Shown here: positions 51,204 to 59,968 of the stretch, piece after piece | Numbering within the stretch: position 1 is the stretch's first letter | Layout of the letters: each line of letters opens with the position of its first letter | From: an uncultured Anaerolineae bacterium | Lineage (GTDB): Bacteria; Chloroflexota; Anaerolineae; Aggregatilineales; Phototrophicaceae | Direction of reading: 5' to 3' | DNA: 64,000 nucleotides | Assembly: GCA_937944445.1 (NCBI GenBank) | Contig: CALDYP010000024.1 | Coordinates: 1-64,000, forward strand | Position numbers and translations under genes: made by a program | Notes under the pieces: model-generated | Told to the model about the DNA's origin: nothing | Seen by the model: only the letters and a program-made list of their open reading frames with translations | Databases searched by the model: none

Positions 51204-52415
51204 ATGGCCAGATGGACATCCTTCAATCAGTTTCTCAATGAGGCTCAGGCGGCTGACCCCGACAACCGTCAAACGCTCGTCGATGATCTGCTGCGTGAGC
51301 ACCCTGAAACGCCGTGGATTGAAGGGACGCTTGTCACCTTTTTGTTTACCGGCGTGGGGGTGGAGCGTGTGGCCGTCAACCTTGACATCATCGAGAATGA
51401 CCCCCCTTTCATCCCCATGACCCAACTGGAGGGGACGACCCTGTGGTACGCGCAGCGCCGCTTCCGTCCGGATGACCTGCTGGATTATCTGATCGTCGTT
51501 GACGACCCGATGACGCCGCTTGCCAGTGAGCAGAATTTGCTTCAGCGTATCGCTCGTCATTGGCGCATCGACGCGCGCAACCCCGTTCGCATGTCTACCG
51601 CGCAAATGGAAGTGAGCGTGCTGCGCATGCCCAAAGCGCGCCCCTTTCCCGATTGGAGCCGATTCAACGTCCCGCGCGGGCAGATCTTCGAACACGAGTT
51701 CAGCAGCGTGCAGATGCACTTCGAGAACCGCAAGTTGTGGGTCTACACGCCGCCCGGCTACGATCCGCAGGCCAACACCTACCCACTGCTGGTGTTGTTT
51801 GACGGTCAGTGGATGTTGGGGCCGCTGCAAGTGCCTTACATCGCCGATGCGCTGGTGAAACACAAACGGATGCAGCCGACCGTGATCGCCATGCTGCAAA
51901 GCGGCAGCCAGTCCCAGCGCGTGCAGGAGTTCGTCAGCAACGACCGCCACTACGCGGCCATCCTGACGGAGCTGCTGCCCTTTCTGCAAGATGCCTACTC
52001 ACTCGACGCGACCGATCTCGGCGTGGGGGGGGTGGACGTCGGGGCGATTGCGGCGGCCTACTGTGCGCTGCGCAACCCGGCGGTCTTCAGCCATCTCATC
52101 ATGCTCTCGCCGCCGTTGGGGCGCGGCCAAGCCCAAGAGCGTTTAGTGGAATACGCTGACCGCTTCGCCAGCGCGCGCCTGCTGCCCCAACGCATCTTCC
52201 AAAGCGTGGGGCGCTACGAGAACCGCAAGCGCTTCTACGACCCGGGGCTGGCGTTGGGGCTGATCTTGCAGCGGCGCGAGATCGAACGCGGCGACATCGA
52301 CCACGAGTTCATTGAGATCGGCAGCGGGCATGGGCTGGTGGCCTTCAAAGCCGCCTTCCCAGAGGCGCTGGCGCACATCTTCCCCGTGCGCGTGGAAGAG
52401 AAGCGCCAGCCCTGA
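51204..52415 (+). CDS. Enterochelin-esterase-like protein lacking catalytic serine
   Basis: A 403-residue protein of the Fes/esterase D group. The N-terminal ~150 residues fit the enterochelin esterase N-domain (GTLVTFLFTGVGVERVAV, LEGTTLWYAQRRF). The C-terminal ~220 residues fit the alpha/beta hydrolase (KLWVYTPPGYDP, YPLLVLFDGQWML, RHYAAILTELLPFLQD). The nucleophile elbow, normally GxSxGG, reads GGVDVGA, so Asp278 (codon GAC, 52035-52037) replaces Ser. The late His is present in GSGHGLVAF. It is probably not a normal esterase; it may bind ligand or have altered chemistry. The ribosome site is AGGTG. No siderophore genes are near. Confidence 0.8.
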   Translation: MARWTSFNQFLNEAQAADPDNRQTLVDDLLREHPETPWIEGTLVTFLFTGVGVERVAVNLDIIENDPPFIPMTQLEGTTLWYAQRRFRPDDLLDYLIVVDDPMTPLASEQNLLQRIARHWRIDARNPVRMSTAQMEVSVLRMPKARPFPDWSRFNVPRGQIFEHEFSSVQMHFENRKLWVYTPPGYDPQANTYPLLVLFDGQWMLGPLQVPYIADALVKHKRMQPTVIAMLQSGSQSQRVQEFVSNDRHYAAILTELLPFLQDAYSLDATDLGVGGVDVGAIAAAYCALRNPAVFSHLIMLSPPLGRGQAQERLVEYADRFASARLLPQRIFQSVGRYENRKRFYDPGLALGLILQRREIERGDIDHEFIEIGSGHGLVAFKAAFPEALAHIFPVRVEEKRQP

Positions 52416-52421
52416 GCGGCT

Positions 52422-52877
52422 TCACAGCTTGGGCAGGAAGCGGCCAGCCCGCTTGCGATAGGCGGCGTAGTCAGGGAACGTGCGGCGCAGCAGGCTTTCT
52501 TCATAGTCAGACTTGACGTAAAACAGCACGAGCAGCGCCCCCCACAGCGCCAACGGGATCAGCGCGCCGTGGTAGAGCGCTACGCCGCCGGTGATCGCCA
52601 GCACAGCGGTGTAGATCGGGTGGCGGATGCTGCCGTAGATGCCGCGCTGAACGAGCTGCGTGCCTTGTTTAGGATCGGGCAGCACTTGAGGCAGCGTGGC
52701 GTTGGTCTGCGCGTAGGCTTGCAGCGCCAGCCCGAACACCACCACCCCCGCGAGGAACGCGACCACCCCCAACAGCTTGACCGGCGACTCGCCCACCGGT
52801 TCGACGAACACCGTCGCCAGCACGAACGCCCCCAACAACCCAAACTGCACGATCACCAACCCATACGACGATCTCAT
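52422..52877 (-). CDS. Isoprenylcysteine methyltransferase-like membrane protein
   Basis: A 151-residue membrane protein with about four helices. The C-terminal half has the pattern of ICMT/PEMT-type methyltransferases: LVQRGIYGSIRHPIYTAVLA (Arg-His-Pro), then KSDYEESLLRRTFPDYAAYR and RAGRFLPKL. These enzymes use SAM to methylate lipids or prenyl-cysteine. In bacteria the substrate is seldom known. The ATG at 52877 gives the family-like length; the longer reading to 53039 has an uncharacteristic polar extension. It converges on the pseudo-esterase gene with 6 bp between stops. Confidence 0.8.
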   Translation of the reverse strand: MRSSYGLVIVQFGLLGAFVLATVFVEPVGESPVKLLGVVAFLAGVVVFGLALQAYAQTNATLPQVLPDPKQGTQLVQRGIYGSIRHPIYTAVLAITGGVALYHGALIPLALWGALLVLFYVKSDYEESLLRRTFPDYAAYRKRAGRFLPKL

Positions 52878-53149
52878 CTTTCTGCACTCCACAAAACGGA
52901 TTTTTCCCCATTGTAGCGCAAGCGCAGTGTGAGGGTGACGCGCTCTTTTCGTCGACTGTAGACAATTTGAACGATTGGCACTAGCGCCGCTCAGGTTTCT
53001 TTCTACACTAACGTCAAGGGTTGAGCGCTTATCATCCATTCAATCGGTTGCGCAGCCTTTGCCCGCGCCGCGAGTGCGTTGTTATTCGGTTTGAAAATTA
53101 GATAAGGGTTAAGGGATGACCAGACGGAGCCACAGGCCTCATCCCCTGC

Positions 53150-53230
53150 GGACGCGACGGGTCGCGGTAGTTCCCGCGCTCAGGCTCTTGTGTGGGCACT
53201 CATCCCCCGCGGACGCGACGGGTCGCGTCC
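53150..53230. repeat. Palindromic intergenic repeat, family I (two copies)
   Basis: The second copy (53211-53230) is a perfect palindrome, GGACGCGAC-GG-GTCGCGTCC, followed by CTACTT as in copy 17840-17859. The first (53150-53169) is an imperfect version. Both are preceded by CATCCCC[TC]GC, so a unit of about 30 bp is duplicated 61 bp apart. Confidence 0.8.
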
Positions 53231-53245
53231 CTACTTAGCGTGTGC

Positions 53246-53296
53246 CTCGCTATGTTGGCTCAGTTCTGTGCTAATTTTTCAAATTGTACTTATCGA
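53246..53296. repeat. Dispersed 50 bp tail element (second copy)
   Basis: It starts CTCGCTATGTTGGCTCAG and ends TTATCGA. By eye it matches 29918-29967 at about 80% of positions with one base of length difference. In both places it follows a palindrome, though of different families. Its end lies 26 bp before the next gene. Confidence 0.7.
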
Positions 53297-53322
53297 GTTG
53301 CTTGTTCAGAAAGGACGTATAA

Positions 53323-54393
53323 ATGACGTTACGAGTGTCGGTCATTGGGGCGAGCTTCGCCAAAGCGGCGTATTTGCCGGCGCTGCGCACGATTGACGAT
53401 GTGGAACTGGTGGCCATCAGCAGTCAGCGGCTGGAGAGCGCTCAGGCCGCCGCGGCAGCCTTCGGCATCCCACACGCCTACGACAACTGGGAGACGATGA
53501 TCGCCCGCCACACGGTTGATCTGGTGTGCATCGCCACCCCTACGATCTACCACGCGCCGATGACGCTGGCCGCGCTGGACGCGGGCGCGCATGTGCTGTG
53601 CGAGAAGCCGACCGCCATGAACCGCGCCGAGGCCGAGGCGATGTATCAGCGGGCAGAGGCGCTGGGGCGCGTCCACATGATCGGCCATGAGCTGCGCTTC
53701 AACCCCAACCGCCGCCGCATCCAGCAGCTCATCGCACAAGGGGGTGTTGGGCAGGTGCGGCACGTCAACCTCTGGAACATCACCGCGTCATGGGGCGATC
53801 CTGCATCCCGCCCGGCAGGCGATTGGTGGTCGCTGGCTGAGATGGGCGGCGGGCGCTTGGGGGCCAACGGCAGCCACCAGATCGACCTCATCCGCTGGTG
53901 GCTAGGCGACATCGGCGCGGTCTGCGGCCAAGTGAAAGTAGTCGTGCCAGATCGCATCGACAAGCACACCGGCCAACGCTGGACGGCCAACGCTGATGAT
54001 CTGGCGCATTTTACCTTTGAGATGGTCAGCGGCGCGCTGGTGACGGTCTTCCTGAGCGGCGTGGCCCGCCACAACATGGACAACCACACGCAGATCTTCG
54101 GCAGCGAGGGGACGATCCTGCTGGCCAACAGCGACGAGAAGCTGCTCTACGCCCGCGCGGGCGAGGACTTCCACGACATCAGCGAGCACGACCCCAACGC
54201 CGACCTGCCCGGCGTCGGCAAAGGCATCTGGAACGTGAGCGTCGTCGGCCTCATGCGCGAGCTGACGGCGGCCATCCGTGAGGGGCGGGCGCTGCGCGAG
54301 GGGGCGACTTTCTACGACGGCCTACAAACGCAGATTGCAATGGACGCCGTGCGCCAATCGACCGTAGAACGCCGCTGGATTCAACTGGCTTGA
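53323..54393 (+). CDS. Gfo/Idh/MocA family oxidoreductase
   Basis: A 356-residue NAD(P)-dependent dehydrogenase. The Rossmann start is RVSVIGASFAKAAYLPAL, with Ser/Phe in place of the usual GxGxxG, and the family motif is VLCEKPTAMN, where the Lys takes part in catalysis. The C-terminal domain has LGANGSHQIDLIRWWLGD, with the His-Asp pattern of the active site. Substrates in the family are mostly sugars, inositols and related compounds. It begins an operon with an aminotransferase and an SDR; the ribosome site is AAAGGACG. The three could act in amino-sugar or polyol metabolism; this is inference. Confidence 0.92.
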   Translation: MTLRVSVIGASFAKAAYLPALRTIDDVELVAISSQRLESAQAAAAAFGIPHAYDNWETMIARHTVDLVCIATPTIYHAPMTLAALDAGAHVLCEKPTAMNRAEAEAMYQRAEALGRVHMIGHELRFNPNRRRIQQLIAQGGVGQVRHVNLWNITASWGDPASRPAGDWWSLAEMGGGRLGANGSHQIDLIRWWLGDIGAVCGQVKVVVPDRIDKHTGQRWTANADDLAHFTFEMVSGALVTVFLSGVARHNMDNHTQIFGSEGTILLANSDEKLLYARAGEDFHDISEHDPNADLPGVGKGIWNVSVVGLMRELTAAIREGRALREGATFYDGLQTQIAMDAVRQSTVERRWIQLA

Positions 54394-54421
54394 GTTCAGC
54401 GCGCCAATTGAAGAAGGACAG

Positions 54422-55600
54422 ATGACGATGACGACACCGCTTGACCTCAAGAAACACCTCTCACAGCGGGCGCAGCGTGTGATGGGCACGCTGGGCAAGC
54501 AGACTTCGGTTCCCATTCCGGGCTTGATCAACCTCGGCAGCGGCACGCCTGACTTTGCGCCGCCGCCCCCTGTCTTTGAGGCGATGCAGGCCGCCATCCG
54601 CGCGGGCAAGGCGCAGTACACCGCGTGGACGGGCATCCCGGAACTGCGCGAGGCCATCGCCGAGAAGCTGCGCGCGGAGAACGGCCTGCACTACGACCCT
54701 GCCACCGAGATCATCGCCACCGCGGGCGCGCAGGAAGCGCTCATGCTCACGCTGATGACCCTGCTCGACCCCGGCGATGAAGCCCTGACGCCGTCGCCCA
54801 ACTACGACGAGTACACCCGCGACGCGCTGATCCTCGGCGGGACGCTGGTTCCCGTTCCGACCACGCCGGAGACGAACTTCACCGTGACGGCAGCACAGAT
54901 TGAAGCGGCCATCACCCCGCGCACGAAGGCGATCGTGATCGTCACCCCCAACAACCCAACTGGCACGATGCTCAGCCGCGAGACGCTCACGCAGATCGCC
55001 GCGGTGGCCACCCGCCATGATCTGATCGTCGTCAGCGATGAGATCTACGAGTACTATCGGTTCGACGGCTATGAGCACGTGAGCATGGCCAGCCTGCCCG
55101 GCATGCGCGAGCGCACGATCACGATCAACAGCTTCTCGAAGAGCTTCGCCATGACGGGGCTGCGCTTGGGATATCTGGCCGCGCCCGCTGAAATTGTCGA
55201 GGCGATGCTGCCCTTCCACCACGCGATGATGATCTGCCCCAACGTGATCGCGCAGTACGGGGGCGTGGCCGCGCTGACGACCCCGCGCGACTGGTTCAAC
55301 GACGTGCTGACCGAGTATGACCGCCGCCGCCGCGTGTGGATGAGCGCGCTCGACAGCATGGGGCTGCCCTACACGCCGCCGCAAGGGGCTTATTACGTGT
55401 TCTTCGACGTGCGGCGCACCGGCCTCACCAGCGCGCAGTTCGTCGCGCGGGCGCGGGCGGAGGCACAACTCATCTTCCAGCCGGGCACGATCGGCGGCGG
55501 CGCGGGCGAGGGGTTCATCCGCGGCGCGCTGACCAAAGCCTCGCCTGAGTTTGAGCAGGGGCTGGAGCGGCTGGCGGCCTTCGTGCGGAGCCTGACATGA
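54422..55600 (+). CDS. Class I/II PLP-dependent aminotransferase
   Basis: A 392-residue aminotransferase of fold type I. Motifs are INLGSGTPDFAPPPP, VTPNNPTGTMLS, SDEIYEYYRF and NSFSKSFAMTGLRLGYL, with the PLP-binding Lys in SFSKS. It is related to, but different from, the protein at 16083-17264. It lies between an oxidoreductase (28 bp upstream) and an SDR that overlaps its stop by four bases, so it surely belongs to one operon. The amino acceptor is not known; the neighbouring dehydrogenases could supply an oxo compound. The start at 54422 follows AAGGACAG; a second ATG stands six bases later. Confidence 0.92.
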   Translation: MTMTTPLDLKKHLSQRAQRVMGTLGKQTSVPIPGLINLGSGTPDFAPPPPVFEAMQAAIRAGKAQYTAWTGIPELREAIAEKLRAENGLHYDPATEIIATAGAQEALMLTLMTLLDPGDEALTPSPNYDEYTRDALILGGTLVPVPTTPETNFTVTAAQIEAAITPRTKAIVIVTPNNPTGTMLSRETLTQIAAVATRHDLIVVSDEIYEYYRFDGYEHVSMASLPGMRERTITINSFSKSFAMTGLRLGYLAAPAEIVEAMLPFHHAMMICPNVIAQYGGVAALTTPRDWFNDVLTEYDRRRRVWMSALDSMGLPYTPPQGAYYVFFDVRRTGLTSAQFVARARAEAQLIFQPGTIGGGAGEGFIRGALTKASPEFEQGLERLAAFVRSLT

Positions 55601-56310
55601 GCGCGCTGCGTGGGCAGTCGGCGATTGTGACCGGGGCGGCGCAGGGGCTGGGGTATGCCATCGCGCGCGCCTACGTCGAGGCGGGGATGCGCGTGGCGAT
55701 GCTAGATGTGAAGGCCGACGCGCTTCAGCAGGCGGCACGCGCATTAGGCGATGCGGCGGTTCCCTTCGTCGTTGATCTGGCGGATGGAGCTGCCACGCAG
55801 CGCGCCGCCCAAGCCGCGTTGGCGGTCGTCGGCACGCCGCGCGTCATGGTGCACAACGCGGCCATCCTCATCAACCGCCCGCTGATGCAGATCACGCTGG
55901 CGGATTGGACGCGCGAGGTGAACGTCATTCTTCAGGCGGCGTTCTTGCTCACACAGGCCGTATGGGAGCCGATGATCGCGGCGGGCGGCGGCAGCCTCGT
56001 CTACGTGTCGTCGCGCTCAGGGATTGAAGGCTTCCTCGACGAGTCGCCCTATGTGGCAGGCAAGCACGCGCTGGAGGGTTTCATGAAGTGCATGGCGTTG
56101 GAAGGCGCGCCGCACCGCATCGCCGCGGTCACGGTCACGCCGGGCAAGCCGATGCACACCCCGATGAGTGAGTACAACTACCCTGCAGAACTCAAGAAGC
56201 AGTGGATCGATCCATACCTGCTGACGCCGGCGTTTGTGCGGCTGGCCGGGGAGGAAGCGCTAGCGCTCAGCGGCCAGCGCTTGAACGCATGGGAGATGGG
56301 GCGCGCGTGA
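55597..56310 (+). CDS. Short-chain dehydrogenase/reductase
   Basis: A 237-residue classical SDR. The nucleotide motif is TGAAQGLGYAIA; HNAAIL corresponds to NNAG; the catalytic Ser is in VYVSSRSGIEG and the Tyr/Lys pair is in SPYVAGKHALEG (YxxxK). All key residues are present, in contrast to the SDR at 26296-27045. MLDVK after the second strand suggests NAD preference. The ATG overlaps the aminotransferase stop (ATGA), so translation is coupled. The substrate is unknown; the context suggests a multi-step conversion of an oxo/amino compound. Confidence 0.92.
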   Translation: MSALRGQSAIVTGAAQGLGYAIARAYVEAGMRVAMLDVKADALQQAARALGDAAVPFVVDLADGAATQRAAQAALAVVGTPRVMVHNAAILINRPLMQITLADWTREVNVILQAAFLLTQAVWEPMIAAGGGSLVYVSSRSGIEGFLDESPYVAGKHALEGFMKCMALEGAPHRIAAVTVTPGKPMHTPMSEYNYPAELKKQWIDPYLLTPAFVRLAGEEALALSGQRLNAWEMGRA

Positions 56311-56355
56311 GTCCTCGTGGGGCACGGCACGCTGTGCGCTTACGATGAGTAACCG

Positions 56356-58206
56356 CTACCACGAGAAGGCGCGCACGCTCACTTGGGTGTTGACGCGCTG
56401 GCGCTGGCGGCTGGCGAGGTCAACCACGATCAGGCTGCCGTTGGGGTGCGTCAAGCCGAGGGCGAACCGCCCATCCGACGAGAGGCGCGGGCTGTCTAAG
56501 AAGCCGATCGAGGCGCGGTTAGTGGCCGTCGGCAGCGCGTCGAGCACCGTGACAGGGGCGGGCGCAGGCGCGGTGATGAGCAGTCGCAGCGTGTCGCGGT
56601 CGAGCAGGACGACGTCCAAGATGACCTCGTCGCCGGCGTCCTCTAGCAGCGTGCGCACAACTTGGCCGCTGCTGGCGTCAATTACTGTCACTTGGTCGCT
56701 GATGACCGCGTAGAGCGAGCCGCTGAGCCATTTGCCCTGCCCGCGCAGCGGCTGGCCGATCTCTTCGCGGGTGTTGGCGTCGAACAAGCGCACTTGCCCG
56801 TCGGCGTCGTGCAGCAGCACCGCGGCCAGCCCCAACGCGGGCAGCGGGCGCTCAAACTCGCCCAGCACGAACGGGAAGGACTGGCCGCTGGTGAGGTCGG
56901 CAAAGTAGACGCCCGGAGCGTCACCGCTGGCCACGCGATAGTAGAGCCGCTGGCCGTCGCTGCTGAAGGCCGGCTGTGCGGGCGCGGCCCCCCCCTCAGC
57001 GAGGCGGAACAGCTCACCGCTGGGGCTGCCCCCAACGAGGAAGTAAAACAGCACCTCCCCGCTGACGTAGGCTACGCGCTGGCCGTCCGCGCTCAGCGTG
57101 AACTCGGTGATGCTCTCGCGCGCGGGGGTGATCGTCTCAGGCAGGGCGTCGTTGTCTGGCACGCGCCAGACCTGCGTCACGCCGGTAGAGGGCGCATCAG
57201 CGAGGATGTACGCGCCGCCCCAGCCGCTGACCGTTCCCAACTCGCGGCGGAACGCGCCCCAGCCATAGGCGCTGGCGTTGTTCACCGGCAGGGTGAAGCT
57301 CTGGCCGCTGATCGGCTCGATGAGCGCCAGCACGCCCCCACGGAAGGCCACTAGCGAGCGCCCATCTGGCGACCAACGCGCGGCGCTCACGTCCACGGGC
57401 GCTTGGCCGATAGTCTGTGTGCCTTGTGGGGTGATCGCTAACAGCCGTGCCGCTTCCGGCGCGCCTTGAAACACGAACAGGTTCGGCTCGATCACGTGGG
57501 GCAGCGTGTAGCGCTCGTCGGGCGGCAGGATGACCGTCTGCTGACTGCGGTTGAGGATGTCGAGGATGTTCAGCCCACCCGACGCGAACGCCACGTAAAC
57601 GCGGTTGTCGGGCGTCCACGCGATGCTCGTCACATCAGTGATAGCGCTGATGAGGCGCGCTTGTGCCCCATCGTAGAAGTAAAACCACCAGATGTTGCCC
57701 GCCGCGCCCGCCGCGAGGAACTGCCCATCGGCTGACCAGCGCAGGTCTTGAATAGCTGCCACGTCGAGGTTTTGCGCGCGCCCAGTGCGACGGTCGATCA
57801 GGCGCAGGTTGCCCAGCGTGGCGTAGGCCAGCGCCGTGCCCGTGGGCGACCATGCGATGGTTTCGCCGCGCCCGCGAATTTCAGGGTAGCCCGCGGTGGG
57901 GCCTTCTAAGAGGGTGATCGTAGAGGGGGTACGCCGCTGGCGGGCGTACATGTCAGTAAGGAATAGACCCTCCAGCGTGCGATAGGCGAGAGTGACGCCG
58001 TCAGGGGCCACCGCAAAATCGAGGATGAAGGTCGACTCATCGCCTGCGACGGTCTCGATGCCGCTCGCCCCCAGCCCAAAGCGCTGGACGGTTCCGCTGT
58101 TGTTCAGGACGTACAGCTCGGTCGGCAGGTTGAACCCGTCCTGCGCGGCAAGCGCCCAGACGTGCAGCAGCAGCGCTGCCCCCAGCCAGCACAACCTGCG
58201 GCTCAT
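56356..58206 (-). CDS. Secreted beta-propeller-like protein
   Basis: A 616-residue exported protein. The signal peptide MSRRLCWLGAALLLHVWALA follows AAAGGGGG at normal distance from the ATG at 58206; the ATG at 58212 would lie too near that site. The mature part shows many TolB/WD40-like blades: VAPDGVTLAYRTLEG, IAWSPTGTALAYATLG, LRWSADGQFLAAGAAG, ARWSPDGRSLVAFRGG and FTLSADGQRVAYVSGE, about every 40-50 residues, perhaps in two propellers. No catalytic motif was found. It is the last gene after the PspA and two-TM genes on the same strand, 36 bp after the latter, so it may be a surface part of that system. Confidence 0.78.
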   Translation of the reverse strand: MSRRLCWLGAALLLHVWALAAQDGFNLPTELYVLNNSGTVQRFGLGASGIETVAGDESTFILDFAVAPDGVTLAYRTLEGLFLTDMYARQRRTPSTITLLEGPTAGYPEIRGRGETIAWSPTGTALAYATLGNLRLIDRRTGRAQNLDVAAIQDLRWSADGQFLAAGAAGNIWWFYFYDGAQARLISAITDVTSIAWTPDNRVYVAFASGGLNILDILNRSQQTVILPPDERYTLPHVIEPNLFVFQGAPEAARLLAITPQGTQTIGQAPVDVSAARWSPDGRSLVAFRGGVLALIEPISGQSFTLPVNNASAYGWGAFRRELGTVSGWGGAYILADAPSTGVTQVWRVPDNDALPETITPARESITEFTLSADGQRVAYVSGEVLFYFLVGGSPSGELFRLAEGGAAPAQPAFSSDGQRLYYRVASGDAPGVYFADLTSGQSFPFVLGEFERPLPALGLAAVLLHDADGQVRLFDANTREEIGQPLRGQGKWLSGSLYAVISDQVTVIDASSGQVVRTLLEDAGDEVILDVVLLDRDTLRLLITAPAPAPVTVLDALPTATNRASIGFLDSPRLSSDGRFALGLTHPNGSLIVVDLASRQRQRVNTQVSVRAFSW

Positions 58207-58242
58207 GCGCATCCCCCTTTGTTGTGCGTGCCCGATTCAGCT

Positions 58243-59067
58243 TCAGCGCAAGCGCAGGCTCTGCGCTTGAACATCGGTCATCGCGTCGATCGTGTCTTGC
58301 AGTCCCGCCACTTGATCTTGAATTTCGAGGCGCAGGCGCTGCGTGCGACCACTGTCGACGTCTTTCGTGCCGAGCAGCGACATCTGCGCGTAGATCGTCC
58401 CCAGCGAGGCGAGCGTGCTCTCAAGCTGGATGCTGGCGCGCCGCACGCTGCTCATCGTCGCTTCGAGGTTGGCCTGCTGGGTTTCCAACTGCCTGAGCTG
58501 AGACTCCAAGTCTTGGCGCACGCGCTCATCACGTTCAAGGGCGATGCGCTGCTTCACTTTCTCGATGCGCTGAGGGACGGCCTTCAAGTCGCGCTCGACA
58601 ATGTCGTTCGCTTCGAACATGTCGATGTGGCGCGCGAGGTCGTACATGTGCGCGATCCAGTCGTTGACGTCGTTCACCGTCTGGCGCAGCTGCACCTTCA
58701 TCGCGGCCTGATGGCGATCCACCAGCTTCAACATGTTGCGCCGATACTCCAGCGCTTCGTTGAGCTTCTGGCGCGAGACGGTGCTGCGAATCGCCGATAT
58801 GTCGTACTGCGATTCGAACTGGCGGGCGAGCGCCTTTTCAGCTTCTTCGGGGTCAGTCAGCGCGCTGACAACCAACACGCCCTGCGTGATGGCCCCCAGC
58901 ACGAGCCAGAACCACGGCTGCCACTCCAGCCCGAGGATGTTGATGTCGTTCACGAACAGGAATAAGATCATCGTGATGAGCAGCGTCACGAAGGTTTCCC
59001 AGCGGAACAGGGCGTTCATGAGCAGCGTCCCAAAGACGCGGTTGCGTACCTGTTGACGTTCTTGCAT
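58243..59067 (-). CDS. Two-TM coiled-coil protein, PspA neighbour
   Basis: A 274-residue protein. Two TM helices lie near the N-terminus (about 25-42 and 51-68; FVTLLITMILFLFVND, WFWLVLGAITQGVLVV). Residues about 85-270 are highly charged and helical, predicted as coiled coil (QRIEKVKQRIALERDERVRQ, DLESQLRQLETQQANLEATM). No enzyme motif is seen. It is placed 81 bp after pspA and before a secreted propeller gene on the same strand, so it is likely a membrane partner of PspA, in a role like that of PspB/PspC or LiaI although not related to them by sequence. Confidence 0.7.
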   Translation of the reverse strand: MQERQQVRNRVFGTLLMNALFRWETFVTLLITMILFLFVNDINILGLEWQPWFWLVLGAITQGVLVVSALTDPEEAEKALARQFESQYDISAIRSTVSRQKLNEALEYRRNMLKLVDRHQAAMKVQLRQTVNDVNDWIAHMYDLARHIDMFEANDIVERDLKAVPQRIEKVKQRIALERDERVRQDLESQLRQLETQQANLEATMSSVRRASIQLESTLASLGTIYAQMSLLGTKDVDSGRTQRLRLEIQDQVAGLQDTIDAMTDVQAQSLRLR

Positions 59068-59148
59068 GCGACTTCTTTCGAATCGTTGCAGCGGTCATAG
59101 AGGGTGGACGGCGCGCCATGCGGCCACACCGTGCCACCATAGGCGGTG

Positions 59149-59838
59149 TTACTCGCTAGCCGAGCCGCCCAGCAAGCGCCGACGACGCTCTTCAAGCTGC
59201 GTGTCGATGCGCGAGTTGCCCACAGCCATATCGATTTCCTCTTGCAGGTTGCGCGTGGCCATATCGAGGCGGGCGTCTTCGCGGTCGATGCGCGCGCGGA
59301 TTTGCTGCGTCAGGCTGTCGATCTCTTTGTCGCCGGTGTTGGCCAGCCCGTCGAGGCTCTTGATCGTCTTGGTCATGATCTTCTTGGATTCAGCCAGTTC
59401 GATCAGCGCCTTGAGGCGTTCGCGCTCTTGCTTGATCGTTGAAAGGCGACTTTCCAGCTTCAAGCGCATGTCGAGCATAGCCTGATACTGCTTTTCTTGC
59501 GCCTGCCACTGTTCAAAATATTCTTGCGCCAGCTCTTGCTTGGTGTTCAGCTCGGCTTGGGCTGCGCCTGCCAGATCGTTCTTGCCCTTGATGATGAGGG
59601 TGTCGATGTCACGGTCGAGCTTTTCCGCCGCAGCGGAGAATTCCTCATACTTGCGCTTGAGCGTGCGCACCGTGCCACCGACGGTGGCCGCGCTGTCCTC
59701 AAGAGCTTCAAGGTTGCGCTCAGCTTGGCGGATGTATTCATCCATCACCTTCACTGAGTTGGCTTCCAGTGCACGGTCAACCAGCCCGTGCATGTTGGCG
59801 TTGATTAAGGTCTGAATTTTCTGAAATAAGCTGGTCAT
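59149..59838 (-). CDS. pspA: PspA/IM30 family membrane-stress protein
   Basis: A 229-residue protein of the PspA/Vipp1 (ESCRT-III-like) family, which forms rods or rings on the membrane to protect it under stress. The start MTSLFQKIQTLINANMHGLV, the helical stretch RQAERNLEALEDSAATVGGT and the long charged helices to residue 215 are typical, as is the length. The ATG at 59838 gives the normal family N-terminus; the ribosome site GAGAGGAT is 11 bp away. The gene comes after a receiver-histidine kinase gene on the same strand, 130 bp away, and before its two-TM partner. Regulation by that kinase is inference. Confidence 0.9.
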   Translation of the reverse strand: MTSLFQKIQTLINANMHGLVDRALEANSVKVMDEYIRQAERNLEALEDSAATVGGTVRTLKRKYEEFSAAAEKLDRDIDTLIIKGKNDLAGAAQAELNTKQELAQEYFEQWQAQEKQYQAMLDMRLKLESRLSTIKQERERLKALIELAESKKIMTKTIKSLDGLANTGDKEIDSLTQQIRARIDREDARLDMATRNLQEEIDMAVGNSRIDTQLEERRRRLLGGSASE

Positions 59839-59968
59839 TGGTGCTTTGATCCTCTCCGACACTGTATAAGGCAAAGTATAGCACAAACCGCAGGCGATGT
59901 GCCGTACTGAATGAAATCCGATTACACTGCCTATCTACGCAAGAAGCACGCAGCAAGTTGCAGCCGGC

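Larger units (their letters stand above)
52878..53322. other. 445 bp intergenic region with repeats
   Basis: No convincing gene was seen. The left half has no recognisable element. The right half holds two family I palindromes and the 51 bp element also found before 29968; the promoter of the following operon must lie within or around them. Confidence 0.7.
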
